A DNA stretch of 53,109 bases from Thermoplasmatota archaeon (lineage in GTDB: Archaea > Thermoplasmatota > E2 > UBA202 > JdFR-43), in the NCBI GenBank assembly GCA_029259055.1, contig JAPDJP010000002.1, positions 1-53,109 on the forward strand. Direction: 5' to 3'. The notes under the pieces were generated by a model that was not told where the DNA came from, made no database searches, and worked only from the letters and a program-made list of their open reading frames with translations. Positions 9,461-19,700 of the stretch are shown in pieces. A program made the translations under genes and the position numbers. Numbering within the stretch: the stretch's first letter is position 1; each line of letters begins with the position of its first letter.

Positions 9461-10458
9461 ATCATCTTTTCATACTCACTCTTTTCCCCAGCAATAAAAA
9501 TAATTATGCCATCGTCTCCACGAATTATTGGTAATGCATATATTATCTTATTTACCTCTATTTCCAAAGCCCGTCTTATTTTTTCTACCCTGTCACTTTT
9601 CAATCTATCTGCCTTAATCGGTGCTAAGATGCCATTATCTTCTATTCCCACTATACATATTATAAATGGTCTTTTGGAGATAGTTTCGGATAGTTTCTCC
9701 GCTATTTTTTTATGATCCCCCACAAAACAATCCCTCGATTTAAATTCTATTATACCATCCTCGAGTTTAGTAAGTTGTTTTTCAAAGGATATTTCGTTGC
9801 AAAGCTTTTGTTTAAATCTTCTTAAAAAACAATTTAGAGGTGCTTTAGCATCTGAAATTAATAATTCGAAAATAGATGCCTCTATAAACCTTTTTAAATT
9901 TCTATCAAGAAGATTTGTATTGTTATAATATTTTAGAACCAACATTGTCAAATTACTCAGGTTGATCTCATTCAAGATACTCATACTACCTATTTTTAAT
10001 GGAGAATGTGAGTATGAAGCTCCTGCATGAAAAATATTTATCTCTTCCCCATTTACGAATCTTTTGTAGAGATCGTCCAAATAACTTTCCCTAATATCTA
10101 TTAATTCATTGATAAATAAAATATCTATGTATGGATTTTTCTTTTCAATCACAGTTATTACGTCTCCATTCTGGATCTTTATTAACTTATCTTTCTCATC
10201 ATAAAATTTATGGGTATATGGATCCATTGAATTGGCAATCTCTTTGTATTTTCTCTGATAATAAGTTATTTGGTATTTTTCGGCAGAGTAGTCTTGTAAA
10301 AAGTCTTTCGTATTTTTGTAAACTTTTTTTCCTACCCTAATCTGTTTAACTGTAAGAAATTCAATGGGATTAGAGAATCTTATTTTTCCTTCGGTAAATT
10401 CAGGATGTTTTTTAATCCATTGCTCTATCTCGTCCTCATTTATTTCGAAAACATTCAC
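9457..10458 (-). CDS. Possible AlbA_2/Schlafen-like domain protein in the R-M operon (GTG start, or continuation of an upstream frame)
   Basis: C-terminal 'GIIEFKSRDCFVGDHKKIAEKLSETISKRPFIICIVGIEDNGILAPIKADRLKSDRVEKIRRALE' resembles AlbA_2 (E-[FY]-K ... iiGi.d.G). 4-nt overlap with hsdS. Confidence 0.55.
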   Translation of the reverse strand: MNVFEINEDEIEQWIKKHPEFTEGKIRFSNPIEFLTVKQIRVGKKVYKNTKDFLQDYSAEKYQITYYQRKYKEIANSMDPYTHKFYDEKDKLIKIQNGDVITVIEKKNPYIDILFINELIDIRESYLDDLYKRFVNGEEINIFHAGASYSHSPLKIGSMSILNEINLSNLTMLVLKYYNNTNLLDRNLKRFIEASIFELLISDAKAPLNCFLRRFKQKLCNEISFEKQLTKLEDGIIEFKSRDCFVGDHKKIAEKLSETISKRPFIICIVGIEDNGILAPIKADRLKSDRVEKIRRALEIEVNKIIYALPIIRGDDGIIIFIAGEKSEYEKMI

Positions 10459-10538
10459 TATACCATCAATTTCTGAATATATTCGATAATATCCTCCAAA
10501 ATGATAAAAAATCTCTTTTTGTGGTAACCCTAACCAAT

Positions 10539-11033
10539 CTACAAATGATTCTGTAGCATATTTTTCAAAATATCTACCAAAATATTTTCTTTTCTTTGAA
10601 TAAATTGCACATATCTCAAAACATTATCTGAATCCAGCATTCTTGGGATAGTTTTCCATTCTGGTGTGATGGTCTCTTCTCCGTATATACTGTGGCATAA
10701 AAGAACTAGATTTTTCGTTACTATTCCAAGTGCATATTTACTTTCTTCCCTCATCCTAGTTTTCATACTATCTGTAAAATCATTGAGTAGCTCTTCCATC
10801 CCTTCTTTATCTATATTTGGATAATTGTTAAGTAATAATATTACCCATTTTTTCGGGTTTGTTCTAAGTTCAACTTCATCTAATCTTTTCTCTCTGGGGG
10901 AGGGTAAGCCTGATATAACTAATTTTATTCTCTCGATGTCTTTTTTATCCGAAATAATCGCTAAATCAACTTTTTCTTCTTTTATTTTCTTTGAAAATGC
11001 AAAAATGTTATCTCTTCTTTCCCCCACTTTCAC
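10539..11033 (-). CDS. Hypothetical protein between hsdM and the AlbA_2-like ORF; possibly the N-terminal part of a frame-split gene
   Basis: The track ORF begins inside hsdM; a GTG at 11033 overlapping the hsdM stop (GTGA) gives 'VKVGERRDNIFAFSKKIKEEKVDLAIISDKKDIERIKLVISGLPSP...'. Confidence 0.55.
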   Translation of the reverse strand: MKVGERRDNIFAFSKKIKEEKVDLAIISDKKDIERIKLVISGLPSPREKRLDEVELRTNPKKWVILLLNNYPNIDKEGMEELLNDFTDSMKTRMREESKYALGIVTKNLVLLCHSIYGEETITPEWKTIPRMLDSDNVLRYVQFIQRKENILVDILKNMLQNHL

Positions 11034-12556
11034 CCTACCTCCTTCAAATACTCTTCTATTTTTTCTTCCACCTCCTTTATTTCTTCCTCTATTTTCCTTA
11101 GTTCTTGCCATTCTTTGTTTATATCGATTTCTTCTATTTCTTCTTCGGGGAAGACATAAAGGGTTACATTGAGATTGTAGTCATTTTCTTTTATTTCATC
11201 TATGGAAACAGCTCGAGAAAAGCCTTCTATTTCTTGGAAATTGTGATAAGTGTTTGCAATCTTTTTTATATGCTCTTTGCTTAGCCTATTTAATTTTCTT
11301 ACTTCTGGATGTTGTTCATATTCTTGGCTTGCATTTATAAAGAGAATTTTTCCTTTTCTTTCTTTAGGCTTATTTTTGTTGAAAATGATTATTGCTCCTG
11401 GGGCTCCAGTATTGTAAAACAATTTTTCTGGAAGTAAAATAATGCAATCTATTAAATCCTCCTCAATTATTCTTCTTCTTATTGCCTTTTCCTTGCCTCC
11501 TCTAAATAAACAACCATTGTCTATAACTATGCCTATCCTGCCATTTTCTTTGGCAAAATAAATCATATGCTGAATCCATGCCCAATCTGCTGACTGGCGA
11601 GGAGTAAAACCATATTTAAAGCGCTGTTTCCACATCTCTCCTTTTTTAAGCGTTGTTTCATCATATCCATCCTGATTCCATGGAGGATTTGTTATGCATA
11701 TATCGAATCTCTCTTCCTTAAATTTTGGAAAGAGTAAAGTATCTCCATGAGCAATATGATGATTCATTATATCATGAATGTAAAGATTCATTTTGCACAA
11801 AGCATAAGTTGTCAAATTTGCTTCCTGCCCATATAAAAATAGTTTATCTGCCTCTTCTTTCCCAAATTTTTCTTTAACATGATTGTATGAAACAATAAGC
11901 ATTCCTCCGGAACCACAAGCTGGGTCATAAACGGCCTCATTTGGCTTTGGGTTCAAAATTTCCACCATTAATTTTATTACTTCTCTTGGGGTGTAGACTT
12001 CTCCTTCTTTTGCTTTTTGAGGAGCGAAGTAATGCAAAATCCATTCATATGCATCTCCTAAAATATCTGGCGATACATGAGTAAGTTTTTTCTCGCTAAA
12101 AAGCTCAATAAGTTGCCTTAAAATTTCTAGATTTTCCCTATTTGAAGTAAATTGAATGAAATCAACGCTATCGACAACATTCTGCAAATCTGGATTTAAT
12201 TCCGCAATTTTCTTTAAAGCTTTAGATAATGTTTCTGGCAAGGTAGCAACATTTTTTCTTATATTTTCCCATAAATATTCTTCTGGCAAATTAAAGGTAT
12301 GCCAAACTTCATTCTTTGCTTCTTCTCTCGCTTCTTCCTCGTTAAGTCCATCCTTTAAAGCTTCTTCATATGCTTGCTGATATTCCATTTCCCATTTATC
12401 ACTTATTCTTTTAAGGAAAAGTAAAATGAGAATAAACTTATAATCAACTCTTGTCCTGATCAAATCAGCAGCTTTTTTAAGAATAGCTTCAATTTCTCCT
12501 CTCGTTAATTCAACTCTTTTATTGCTAGCAAAATCATCCAATGGTTTTATTGGCAT
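11030..12556 (-). CDS. hsdM: Type I restriction-modification DNA methyltransferase subunit
   Basis: N6-adenine methylase motifs 'VYDPACGSGGMLIVS' and 'DICITNPPWNQDGYD'; HsdM-type N-terminal helical domain. Confidence 0.97.
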   Translation of the reverse strand: MPIKPLDDFASNKRVELTRGEIEAILKKAADLIRTRVDYKFILILLFLKRISDKWEMEYQQAYEEALKDGLNEEEAREEAKNEVWHTFNLPEEYLWENIRKNVATLPETLSKALKKIAELNPDLQNVVDSVDFIQFTSNRENLEILRQLIELFSEKKLTHVSPDILGDAYEWILHYFAPQKAKEGEVYTPREVIKLMVEILNPKPNEAVYDPACGSGGMLIVSYNHVKEKFGKEEADKLFLYGQEANLTTYALCKMNLYIHDIMNHHIAHGDTLLFPKFKEERFDICITNPPWNQDGYDETTLKKGEMWKQRFKYGFTPRQSADWAWIQHMIYFAKENGRIGIVIDNGCLFRGGKEKAIRRRIIEEDLIDCIILLPEKLFYNTGAPGAIIIFNKNKPKERKGKILFINASQEYEQHPEVRKLNRLSKEHIKKIANTYHNFQEIEGFSRAVSIDEIKENDYNLNVTLYVFPEEEIEEIDINKEWQELRKIEEEIKEVEEKIEEYLKEVG

Positions 12557-12601
12557 CCATTTTACATAATTTATTTCTCTTTAAACTTTTCTAACAGAAA
12601 A

Positions 12602-13519
12602 TTGAAATTTTTTATCTCTTTTTTACATATGAAACTCCCAAAAACGGGTCATGAATTGCTAACATGTTATTTTCCTTTTTATATAGACGCTTATGAAGGA
12701 TGCAGCCATAAATGCATATATTGTTATGCGGAAAATTACCTAAAAGAAAGAATAAGAGCTATTAAATTAAAAAATTTGAAAAGCGAAATAATAAAAAGAA
12801 AGATTCCGATAAGATTGGGAGCAAGAACAGATTGTTTCCAAAAAATAGAAAGAGAAAAAAAGATAACCAGAAGCATTATTGAAACCTTAAATTCATATAA
12901 TAATCCATATCTTATTGTTACAAAAAGTCCATTGGTGGCGGAATATACAGATATACTGGAAGAAAAACTTGCAGTTATTCAATTCACGATTACAACATTA
13001 AATGAGGAAATTGCAAGAAAATTGGAACCATTTGCCCCTCCGCCAGCGCAGAGAATAAAAGCTATGAAAGAGTTAAGCGAGAGTGGTTATAATGTTATTA
13101 CGAGATTTTCTCCAGTAATTCCAGATATTAATTTAGGAGAAGCGAGCCAAATAATGGAAAAAGTTGAATCGAAGCATATTATTGTAGAGTTTTTAAGAGC
13201 AAGAGAAGAAGTAGTGAAGGCATTAAACTTAAAAAATTATAGCAAAAGGGGATATTATTATAGATATGATATGGATAAAAAAATTAAAGCATATGAGAAA
13301 TTAAGAGAAATTTCTCATAATTTTGGTTTAAAATTTAGTATTTGCTCTGATGGTGACGCCATACCATATTACTTAAACGATACAAAAAATTGCTGTGGTA
13401 TCAATTTCAAAGGCGTTGAAAGAATAGCTCCAGTTGTTTATGAAGAAGCAAAAAACAAGAAAAAAGTTACTTTAAAAGATATGGAAAAATATTGGCATCC
13501 CTTACGCAAAAATTTATAA
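12602..13519 (+). CDS. Radical SAM protein, spore photoproduct lyase-like family
   Basis: 'DAYEGCSHKCIYCYAENYL' (CxxxCxxC), 'IPIRLGARTDCFQKIE', 'YNPYLIVTKSPLV'-type region. Start may be the ATG at 12629. Confidence 0.85.
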   Translation: MKFFISFLHMKLPKTGHELLTCYFPFYIDAYEGCSHKCIYCYAENYLKERIRAIKLKNLKSEIIKRKIPIRLGARTDCFQKIEREKKITRSIIETLNSYNNPYLIVTKSPLVAEYTDILEEKLAVIQFTITTLNEEIARKLEPFAPPPAQRIKAMKELSESGYNVITRFSPVIPDINLGEASQIMEKVESKHIIVEFLRAREEVVKALNLKNYSKRGYYYRYDMDKKIKAYEKLREISHNFGLKFSICSDGDAIPYYLNDTKNCCGINFKGVERIAPVVYEEAKNKKKVTLKDMEKYWHPLRKNL

Positions 13520-13585
13520 AGGCATGGTTGAGGGGAGATTTTGAAAGATATGTTTATGGATTGAAATGGTGTGGAGACTACTATA

Positions 13586-13951
13586 TTATAACTCATCATA
13601 CTTCTTGTTCACACCCTTAGATTTTTCTACAGGATATCTTTTTTCGTTTATCTCCAACTTTTTTATTAAAGCGGAAGATAAATCTATATCATATTTTTCT
13701 GAAAATCTTAAAATGAAATAAAGGATATCCGCAAGCTCCTCCTCCACTTTCTCTCTTTTTTGCAACATTATTTTTATCTCATCATCCTTGTTTTTAAATC
13801 TAAAAATTTCTAATAATTCTGAAGCTTCTGTAACTATTCCTATAGCTAAATCTTTTGCTGTATGAAATTTGTCCCATTCTCTCTCCTTACAAAACTTTTT
13901 CACTTTATTTTTAAGCAGGCTTATTGTCGTTAAATCATCTTTCATCCTCAT
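13586..13951 (-). CDS. MazG-like nucleotide pyrophosphohydrolase
   Basis: 'DLAIGIVTEASELLEIFRFK', 'EKVEEELADILYFILRFSEKYDID' (ExxE...ExxD). Confidence 0.9.
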   Translation of the reverse strand: MRMKDDLTTISLLKNKVKKFCKEREWDKFHTAKDLAIGIVTEASELLEIFRFKNKDDEIKIMLQKREKVEEELADILYFILRFSEKYDIDLSSALIKKLEINEKRYPVEKSKGVNKKYDEL

Positions 13952-14061
13952 ATAACAAAAACTAAAAGCATTCCCAGTATTAAAACATAAAGCAAAATAA
14001 GAAATTTCATTCTTTTTTCATCCCACTGTTCTGCTGTCAATATTTTCATATTTATTTTCAT
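13948..14061 (-). CDS. 37-aa single-TM microprotein upstream of the MazG-like gene
   Basis: Own translation: MKINMKILTAEQWDEKRMKFLILLYVLILGMLLVFVI*; stop overlaps the mazG-like start (ATGA). Confidence 0.45.
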   Translation of the reverse strand: MKINMKILTAEQWDEKRMKFLILLYVLILGMLLVFVI

Positions 14062-14171
14062 CGTATCACTATTTATAAGTAAAAGGGGATGAAAATGCAT
14101 TTATAAACTTTTCGCAATAAGTTATATCAAATCGCAATTTTATTATATGCTATTACGTTATTTTAATGTAA

Positions 14172-15254
14172 ATGAAAACCTTGGTTCTATGTGTGGATAG
14201 GGATAATGATTTAGGAAGAAAGGCAAAAATTAAGTCACCAATTATAGGAAGAGAAGCAAATTTAAAAGCAGCTCAAGCTTTAGCTTTAGCAGATCCTGAA
14301 GATTCAGATGTAAATTGTCTTTTTGCTGCTATTGCTACTTATGATAAACTTGAAAATGCTGAAATTGCGACAATTTGTGGAGATGTAAATGTTGGTATAA
14401 TATCAGATGAAAATTTAGCTTCTCAACTTGATGAAGTTCTTGCAAAAATAAAGCCAGATAGAATAATATTGGTTAGTGATGGTGCAGAAGATGAATACAT
14501 TCTTCCAATAATTGAATCTAGAATGAAAATAGACGCGGTCAAAAGAGTAGTTGTTAAACAAAGTCAAACTTTAGAGGGAGCATATTATTTAATAAAAAGG
14601 TTTATGGATGATGAGAAACTGCAAAGGAGATTCATGCTACCAGTTGCGATAATTTTATTAATATGGGGCTTATCCGCCTTGTTGGGCTCTTTGGCCATTG
14701 GATTTGCATCTATTCTGGTTGTGCTTGGTCTCTACCTATTGATGAGGGTTCTTCATTTAGAAAATGTTCTTGCAAAAATTGGTAAGGAAATTGTTATAGG
14801 GCTAAAAATGGGAAGGATGACAGTATTTTCTTCAATATTAGCTATTTTTATTATAATTATATCTATGGTCTCTGCTATAAAGGTATTGGCGAATCAGCAA
14901 ATGGAAACAGCAGAATATGCTGTAAGATTTGTAAATGAAATTCTGTGGTGGTTTATAATTGCCATTTTAATTATTGCTTTAGGAAGGTTTATAGATGCAT
15001 ATTTTAAGGAAAGAAGAGTTCTGTGGAGTTATTCAATACTCCCCTTTACTTTAATAGCCTTCGGTTTAATTCTGTCCGCATCGCTAAACATACTTATTGA
15101 AGTAATTCATGAAAAATCCTTGCATTCCATATTCACTGAATATGTATTGTCTATTCCATTTCTAACAAAAATAACAGGTGGCATTTTAGTTGCATTTATT
15201 GGTAGCGTTTTATACCATATAATTGAGGACATGTATAGGGAGGAAAAGAAATGA
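14172..15254 (+). CDS. DUF373 family multi-TM membrane protein
   Basis: 'KTLVLCVDRDNDLGRKAKIKSPIIGREANLKAAQALALADPEDSDVN' is typical of archaeal DUF373; several TM segments. Confidence 0.9.
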   Translation: MKTLVLCVDRDNDLGRKAKIKSPIIGREANLKAAQALALADPEDSDVNCLFAAIATYDKLENAEIATICGDVNVGIISDENLASQLDEVLAKIKPDRIILVSDGAEDEYILPIIESRMKIDAVKRVVVKQSQTLEGAYYLIKRFMDDEKLQRRFMLPVAIILLIWGLSALLGSLAIGFASILVVLGLYLLMRVLHLENVLAKIGKEIVIGLKMGRMTVFSSILAIFIIIISMVSAIKVLANQQMETAEYAVRFVNEILWWFIIAILIIALGRFIDAYFKERRVLWSYSILPFTLIAFGLILSASLNILIEVIHEKSLHSIFTEYVLSIPFLTKITGGILVAFIGSVLYHIIEDMYREEKK

Positions 15255-16753
15255 TAACCTATATATACATCCTAATCCTAATTTTTGCAATTTGGTTTTT
15301 GATACTATATATTGCTAACAAAAAATTAAAGAAGTATGGGTTGGAGGTAATGGGACCTCTTCTCATGTGGAAAACAAAAAAAGGAAAAAAATTTATAGAA
15401 AAAATATCGAAGAAAAAAATATGGAAACATTACGGAAATCTCTCCATCACAATTTGTATAATTGCAATGATTTTTACCACGATTCTTTTATTATGGAATC
15501 TCATAATATCCTTCCAAATTCCTCCTCAGAGAGCCCCCTCCCCCCGCCTTATTTTAGGCATACCCGGAATAAATCCAATAATACCTGTTGGTTATGGTAT
15601 TATTGCAATAGCAATTGCAATAGCAATTCATGAAATCTCTCACGGTATCTTAGCAAAATTTGGTAAAATAGAAATTAATTCCTTAGGTTTGCTTTTTCTA
15701 ATATTTCCGATTGGAGCTTTTGTTGAGCCAGATGAAGATAAGTTAAAGAAAGTTAGCAGGCTTAAAAGAAGCAGAGTATTTGCAGCAGGCCCATCTTCCA
15801 ATATTATAATTGCTTTCGTATGCATTCTTTTGTTAGCGTTTGTTTTCTCTCCAGCAATTCAATCAAAAGAAGAAGGAGCGATTGTATTGAAAGAATTCAA
15901 TTCCATAAAAAAGTGGAGTATTATTACAAAAGTTGATGGCGAGAAAATAGAAGCAGATGATTTAGAAAACCTAATTCCAGGAAAATTCTACAATATTACC
16001 TTTTACTATTCAGGAGATTATTATACAGAAAGAATCCTTTATGGATTGTGTATGAATGATATTGTAAAGAATTCACCTGCAGAAAAAGCAGGGTTTTCTG
16101 AAGGATTTATTATATATAGAATTAATGATACCTATTTGGGAAAGTGGGAAGATTTTAGAGAATTTATGGAAAATAAGAAAGCGAACGAAAAAATAAGAGT
16201 TTATTATTATAATGGAGAGTTTTTAAATAAAACAATTGTTCTTGCAGATAAATATGAATTTACAGGGATAGAAAACGATAAAGGGAAAGGATTTTTAGGA
16301 ATAGGAGCTTATGGATTAGTGGATTTAACAGTGAGTGATTCATATTTTAAAAATTTATTAAATCCTTTGAAAACAAATTTCAATTTATATGCCATAAGAA
16401 ATAAATTCTTTTCCTTCCTTACATTACCATTTGCTGGTTTATCACCTCTACCCAGAGAATTAACAACAATTTATACTCCATCCAATTATTTTTGGATTCT
16501 CTATAATATTGTTTATTGGATATTCTGGCTGAATTTTGCAATAGGCACGTTCAATGCTCTTCCAGCTATTCCATTAGATGGTGGTTATATTTTTAAAGAT
16601 GGTGTTAGTTTCCTAATTTATAGAATAGTAAGAAAAAAGGAAAAAAGCGACAAGTTATCAACAGCCCTTGCAAATGCAATTTCCGTATTTATTTTAATCT
16701 GCCTTTTCTCAATAGTATTAATACCAAGACTTAGGTCATTCATTTCTTTTTAA
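15251..16753 (+). CDS. Site-2-protease-like M50 membrane metalloprotease with PDZ domain
   Basis: 'IAIHEISHGILAKFG' (HExxH), 'NALPAIPLDGGYIF' (LDG), PDZ-like 'NDIVKNSPAEKAGFSEGFIIYRIND'. Confidence 0.9.
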   Translation: MITYIYILILIFAIWFLILYIANKKLKKYGLEVMGPLLMWKTKKGKKFIEKISKKKIWKHYGNLSITICIIAMIFTTILLLWNLIISFQIPPQRAPSPRLILGIPGINPIIPVGYGIIAIAIAIAIHEISHGILAKFGKIEINSLGLLFLIFPIGAFVEPDEDKLKKVSRLKRSRVFAAGPSSNIIIAFVCILLLAFVFSPAIQSKEEGAIVLKEFNSIKKWSIITKVDGEKIEADDLENLIPGKFYNITFYYSGDYYTERILYGLCMNDIVKNSPAEKAGFSEGFIIYRINDTYLGKWEDFREFMENKKANEKIRVYYYNGEFLNKTIVLADKYEFTGIENDKGKGFLGIGAYGLVDLTVSDSYFKNLLNPLKTNFNLYAIRNKFFSFLTLPFAGLSPLPRELTTIYTPSNYFWILYNIVYWIFWLNFAIGTFNALPAIPLDGGYIFKDGVSFLIYRIVRKKEKSDKLSTALANAISVFILICLFSIVLIPRLRSFISF

Positions 16754-19700
16754 TAAATAGGAAGCCCAGACACATCAGCACAAATAGTATGAAAGGAGGA
16801 ATTATCCAAATTGTTTCTTTAGCTTTTTTCTCTACTTTTTCTCCATATTTTCTAACTTCTTTTAATGTCAGACTATAATAGTAATCATAGATTCCGTCTC
16901 CATCAACATCAAACAGTAGTTCATTCTTTCCATCTCCATCAATATCCATTTTCTTTATGTTTCTGCTCTTATTTTCATCCCTATCCCAATAAATATATCT
17001 ATTTTCTTTTTCAATCCACAATAAGTAACCCATTTCTTTTCCAATACTTACATTAATTGTTTGACTTCTATTTTTAGGATTTGCTCCCAAAGTTATTTCA
17101 ATTAAATCTGGAACATCGTCCAAATCATAATCCTCCGGTATTTCAAAAGAGAATTTTGCTGTAACATTATAATTTAGATTTGCAGATGCATCAACAGCTT
17201 TTATGTAATAATAATATACTCCCGGCTTGTAAGTATCTGCGTAATAATAAATTTTATCTTTTTTCTTCATTTCGTGTTCAATTTCTTCATCATCATCATA
17301 AATAATAAATAGAATGACTTGGGATAATCCGCTTTCATCATCTATATATGCCGATATATTTACTTCTTCATTTACCACTTGTCTAGCACTTGGAGGCTGT
17401 ATGGACACAGCTTTTATTGTGGGTGGCTCGGTTTCAATGTCTTCATATACAATTCTAAATGTTTCTTTTTCACTTTCTCTCATGTTTTGCCAAGTTGCTG
17501 TATCAAAAGCCTTTATAATGAATTCATAATATCCAATAAAATTGAAAGTAATATTTGCATAGAATATATCAGTGCATCCTATTCTTTTCATATTGTAAGA
17601 TAATTCTTCACTATCATTAAATACTACAACTACCGCTTTATCTATAGTTGTATCATTATCAAAGATTGTTGCAGATATATTTACATATTTACCCATTGCC
17701 TGTTGGGAAGGAAATCTTATATTTTTGATAACTGGAGGTTCATAATCATCTACCTTTCCTATCCTTATATCTTTTATAACCATGTTATTTTTCAAATTCT
17801 TATCATTTTCACAATCAATTTCGACTTTTATGTTATAAATTCCTTTTTGAGCTTTCCATTTTATTAGAAGTTTTTCCCACCCTTTTCTCTCTATAAATTT
17901 TTCAATGCTTTCATTTGTCAATAAAACAAAATCATCTTCATCAATTCTTTTTTCATATATTCTTATCTTTGCTGTTGCATTTGCGAATCCAAGGTTATGA
18001 ACAATTATTGATATATTTATTGTTTCGTTTTCAGCCGGATTACTGGGCAGAAAAGTAACATCTTCCATGTCTATTTTCAAATCTGGCATGGGTAATACTT
18101 TGACATATGTTGCAAACCAATTGTCTTTCATTTCCCATTCTGGTATCCTACCTTTCTCATTTACTCTAGCCAAAACATTCCATTCCCCATTATATTCTTC
18201 CTTTCCATATGTTGCTTGCCACTCAAACTCTATCTGTTTTGTTTCCCCTGCTTCTAATCCAGCAAAAGATTTCCTCATTTTTATATAGTCTCCTCCTTCC
18301 TGATATATCGCTAGAGTAACATTTACTGGTTCCTCAGGCGAAACATCCCTGGGGCCATGATTTTTTACATAAACGATGAATTTACCAGTTTCTCCTTCTT
18401 TTAAATCGGGAACATCGACTTTAAATATATCCAAATTTGCGGCAGCATCAACATTTATTATGAAGCTTTTCTCTACTCTATAATCTGAACCATCCGATAG
18501 TATAATATCCAATCTCCATTTCCCAATTTCTGTTCCACTAGTAAATTCATAAAAATCATTTATATACCATTTTCTTCTATTGGTTGCATCTTCTGGCATG
18601 AAAGAATATCCCAAATCATCAATATATATGGTATTTTCTGCTCCTTCTGCATTTGCAACTAGCCTCATTTCAATACCAACAACTTTTCCTCCGCTTTTCT
18701 TCCATGAATCTATTATGTGCTCCGGAATCTCATATTTATGCCATTCTCCATCTGTTACAAGATCAGCTAAATAAATTGTATGGAATTTTGGTTTTGTTCC
18801 AACAGTTAGAAGAGTATAGTTTAAATAACTATATTGAGAAAATTTTTCTATGCAATACCAGAAATATAGAGGGGGAAGATTTGATACTGATATACCGTAT
18901 GTAATGTTTTGCCTAAATCCTGCCATATCATTTTCCTTTACTTTCTCCTTTTCAAATTCCCATTTACCTTCGTAATTATTAAGCCTTAATTCAACAGCTT
19001 TCTCTCCACTATGAACAACGCTTGTTTGCAATTTTGCTACGGTTGTCTGCTCATCAGAATACAATAAATGAGTGTAATCTTCCTCAAAACTTGGGTCCGG
19101 AAATGGCATAGAAACCTTAACCAATTTTGATTTTGGAGAATATAAGTTGGCAACAACTTCTTTGGGAAAGGCACTGCTTTCTACTTCAATACGTTCTATA
19201 GCATTTTTTCCCTCCACACCCGCTATGTAATTATCCACGCCCTTAACTTCAGCCCACCATCCATGACTTTCGTTTTTGAATAAATCTACAAAAACATTTG
19301 GTGTTTCAATCCAAAAAGAATCTAAATAAGCATATACCTCATGACTTTCTGTAGTAACAACAGATTGAGTTACTTCCAATTTAAATGATAAAGTCACAAA
19401 ATTTTTCCCTTTAAGATAATTGGTTATATTTTTGTTTATTTCTATCCATCCTCCCGTAGAATATCCTCCCTGTATGGATTGGCCATCCAATAATAAGCTC
19501 CACTCAACTCCATCTATACTGGAATATACATAAACTTTTGCATGCAACATATAATACGTTTGTCCTTCATCAGGAACTTTAAAATTCTGATAAATCTTTG
19601 CATAACTTGGGAGCCACACATACCCGCCCCCATAAAGCCCTCTTGCATAAATCTTATAGCATTGGTCATGTTCAATAGGGTCTTCGGCATACCCCATGTT

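Noticed and set aside
10539-11111. ORF start at 11111 as given in the track (N-terminal MARTKENRGRNKGGGRKNRRVFEGG)
   Set aside because: That segment lies inside hsdM coding sequence and is low-complexity; the GTG at 11033 overlapping the hsdM stop is a better start.
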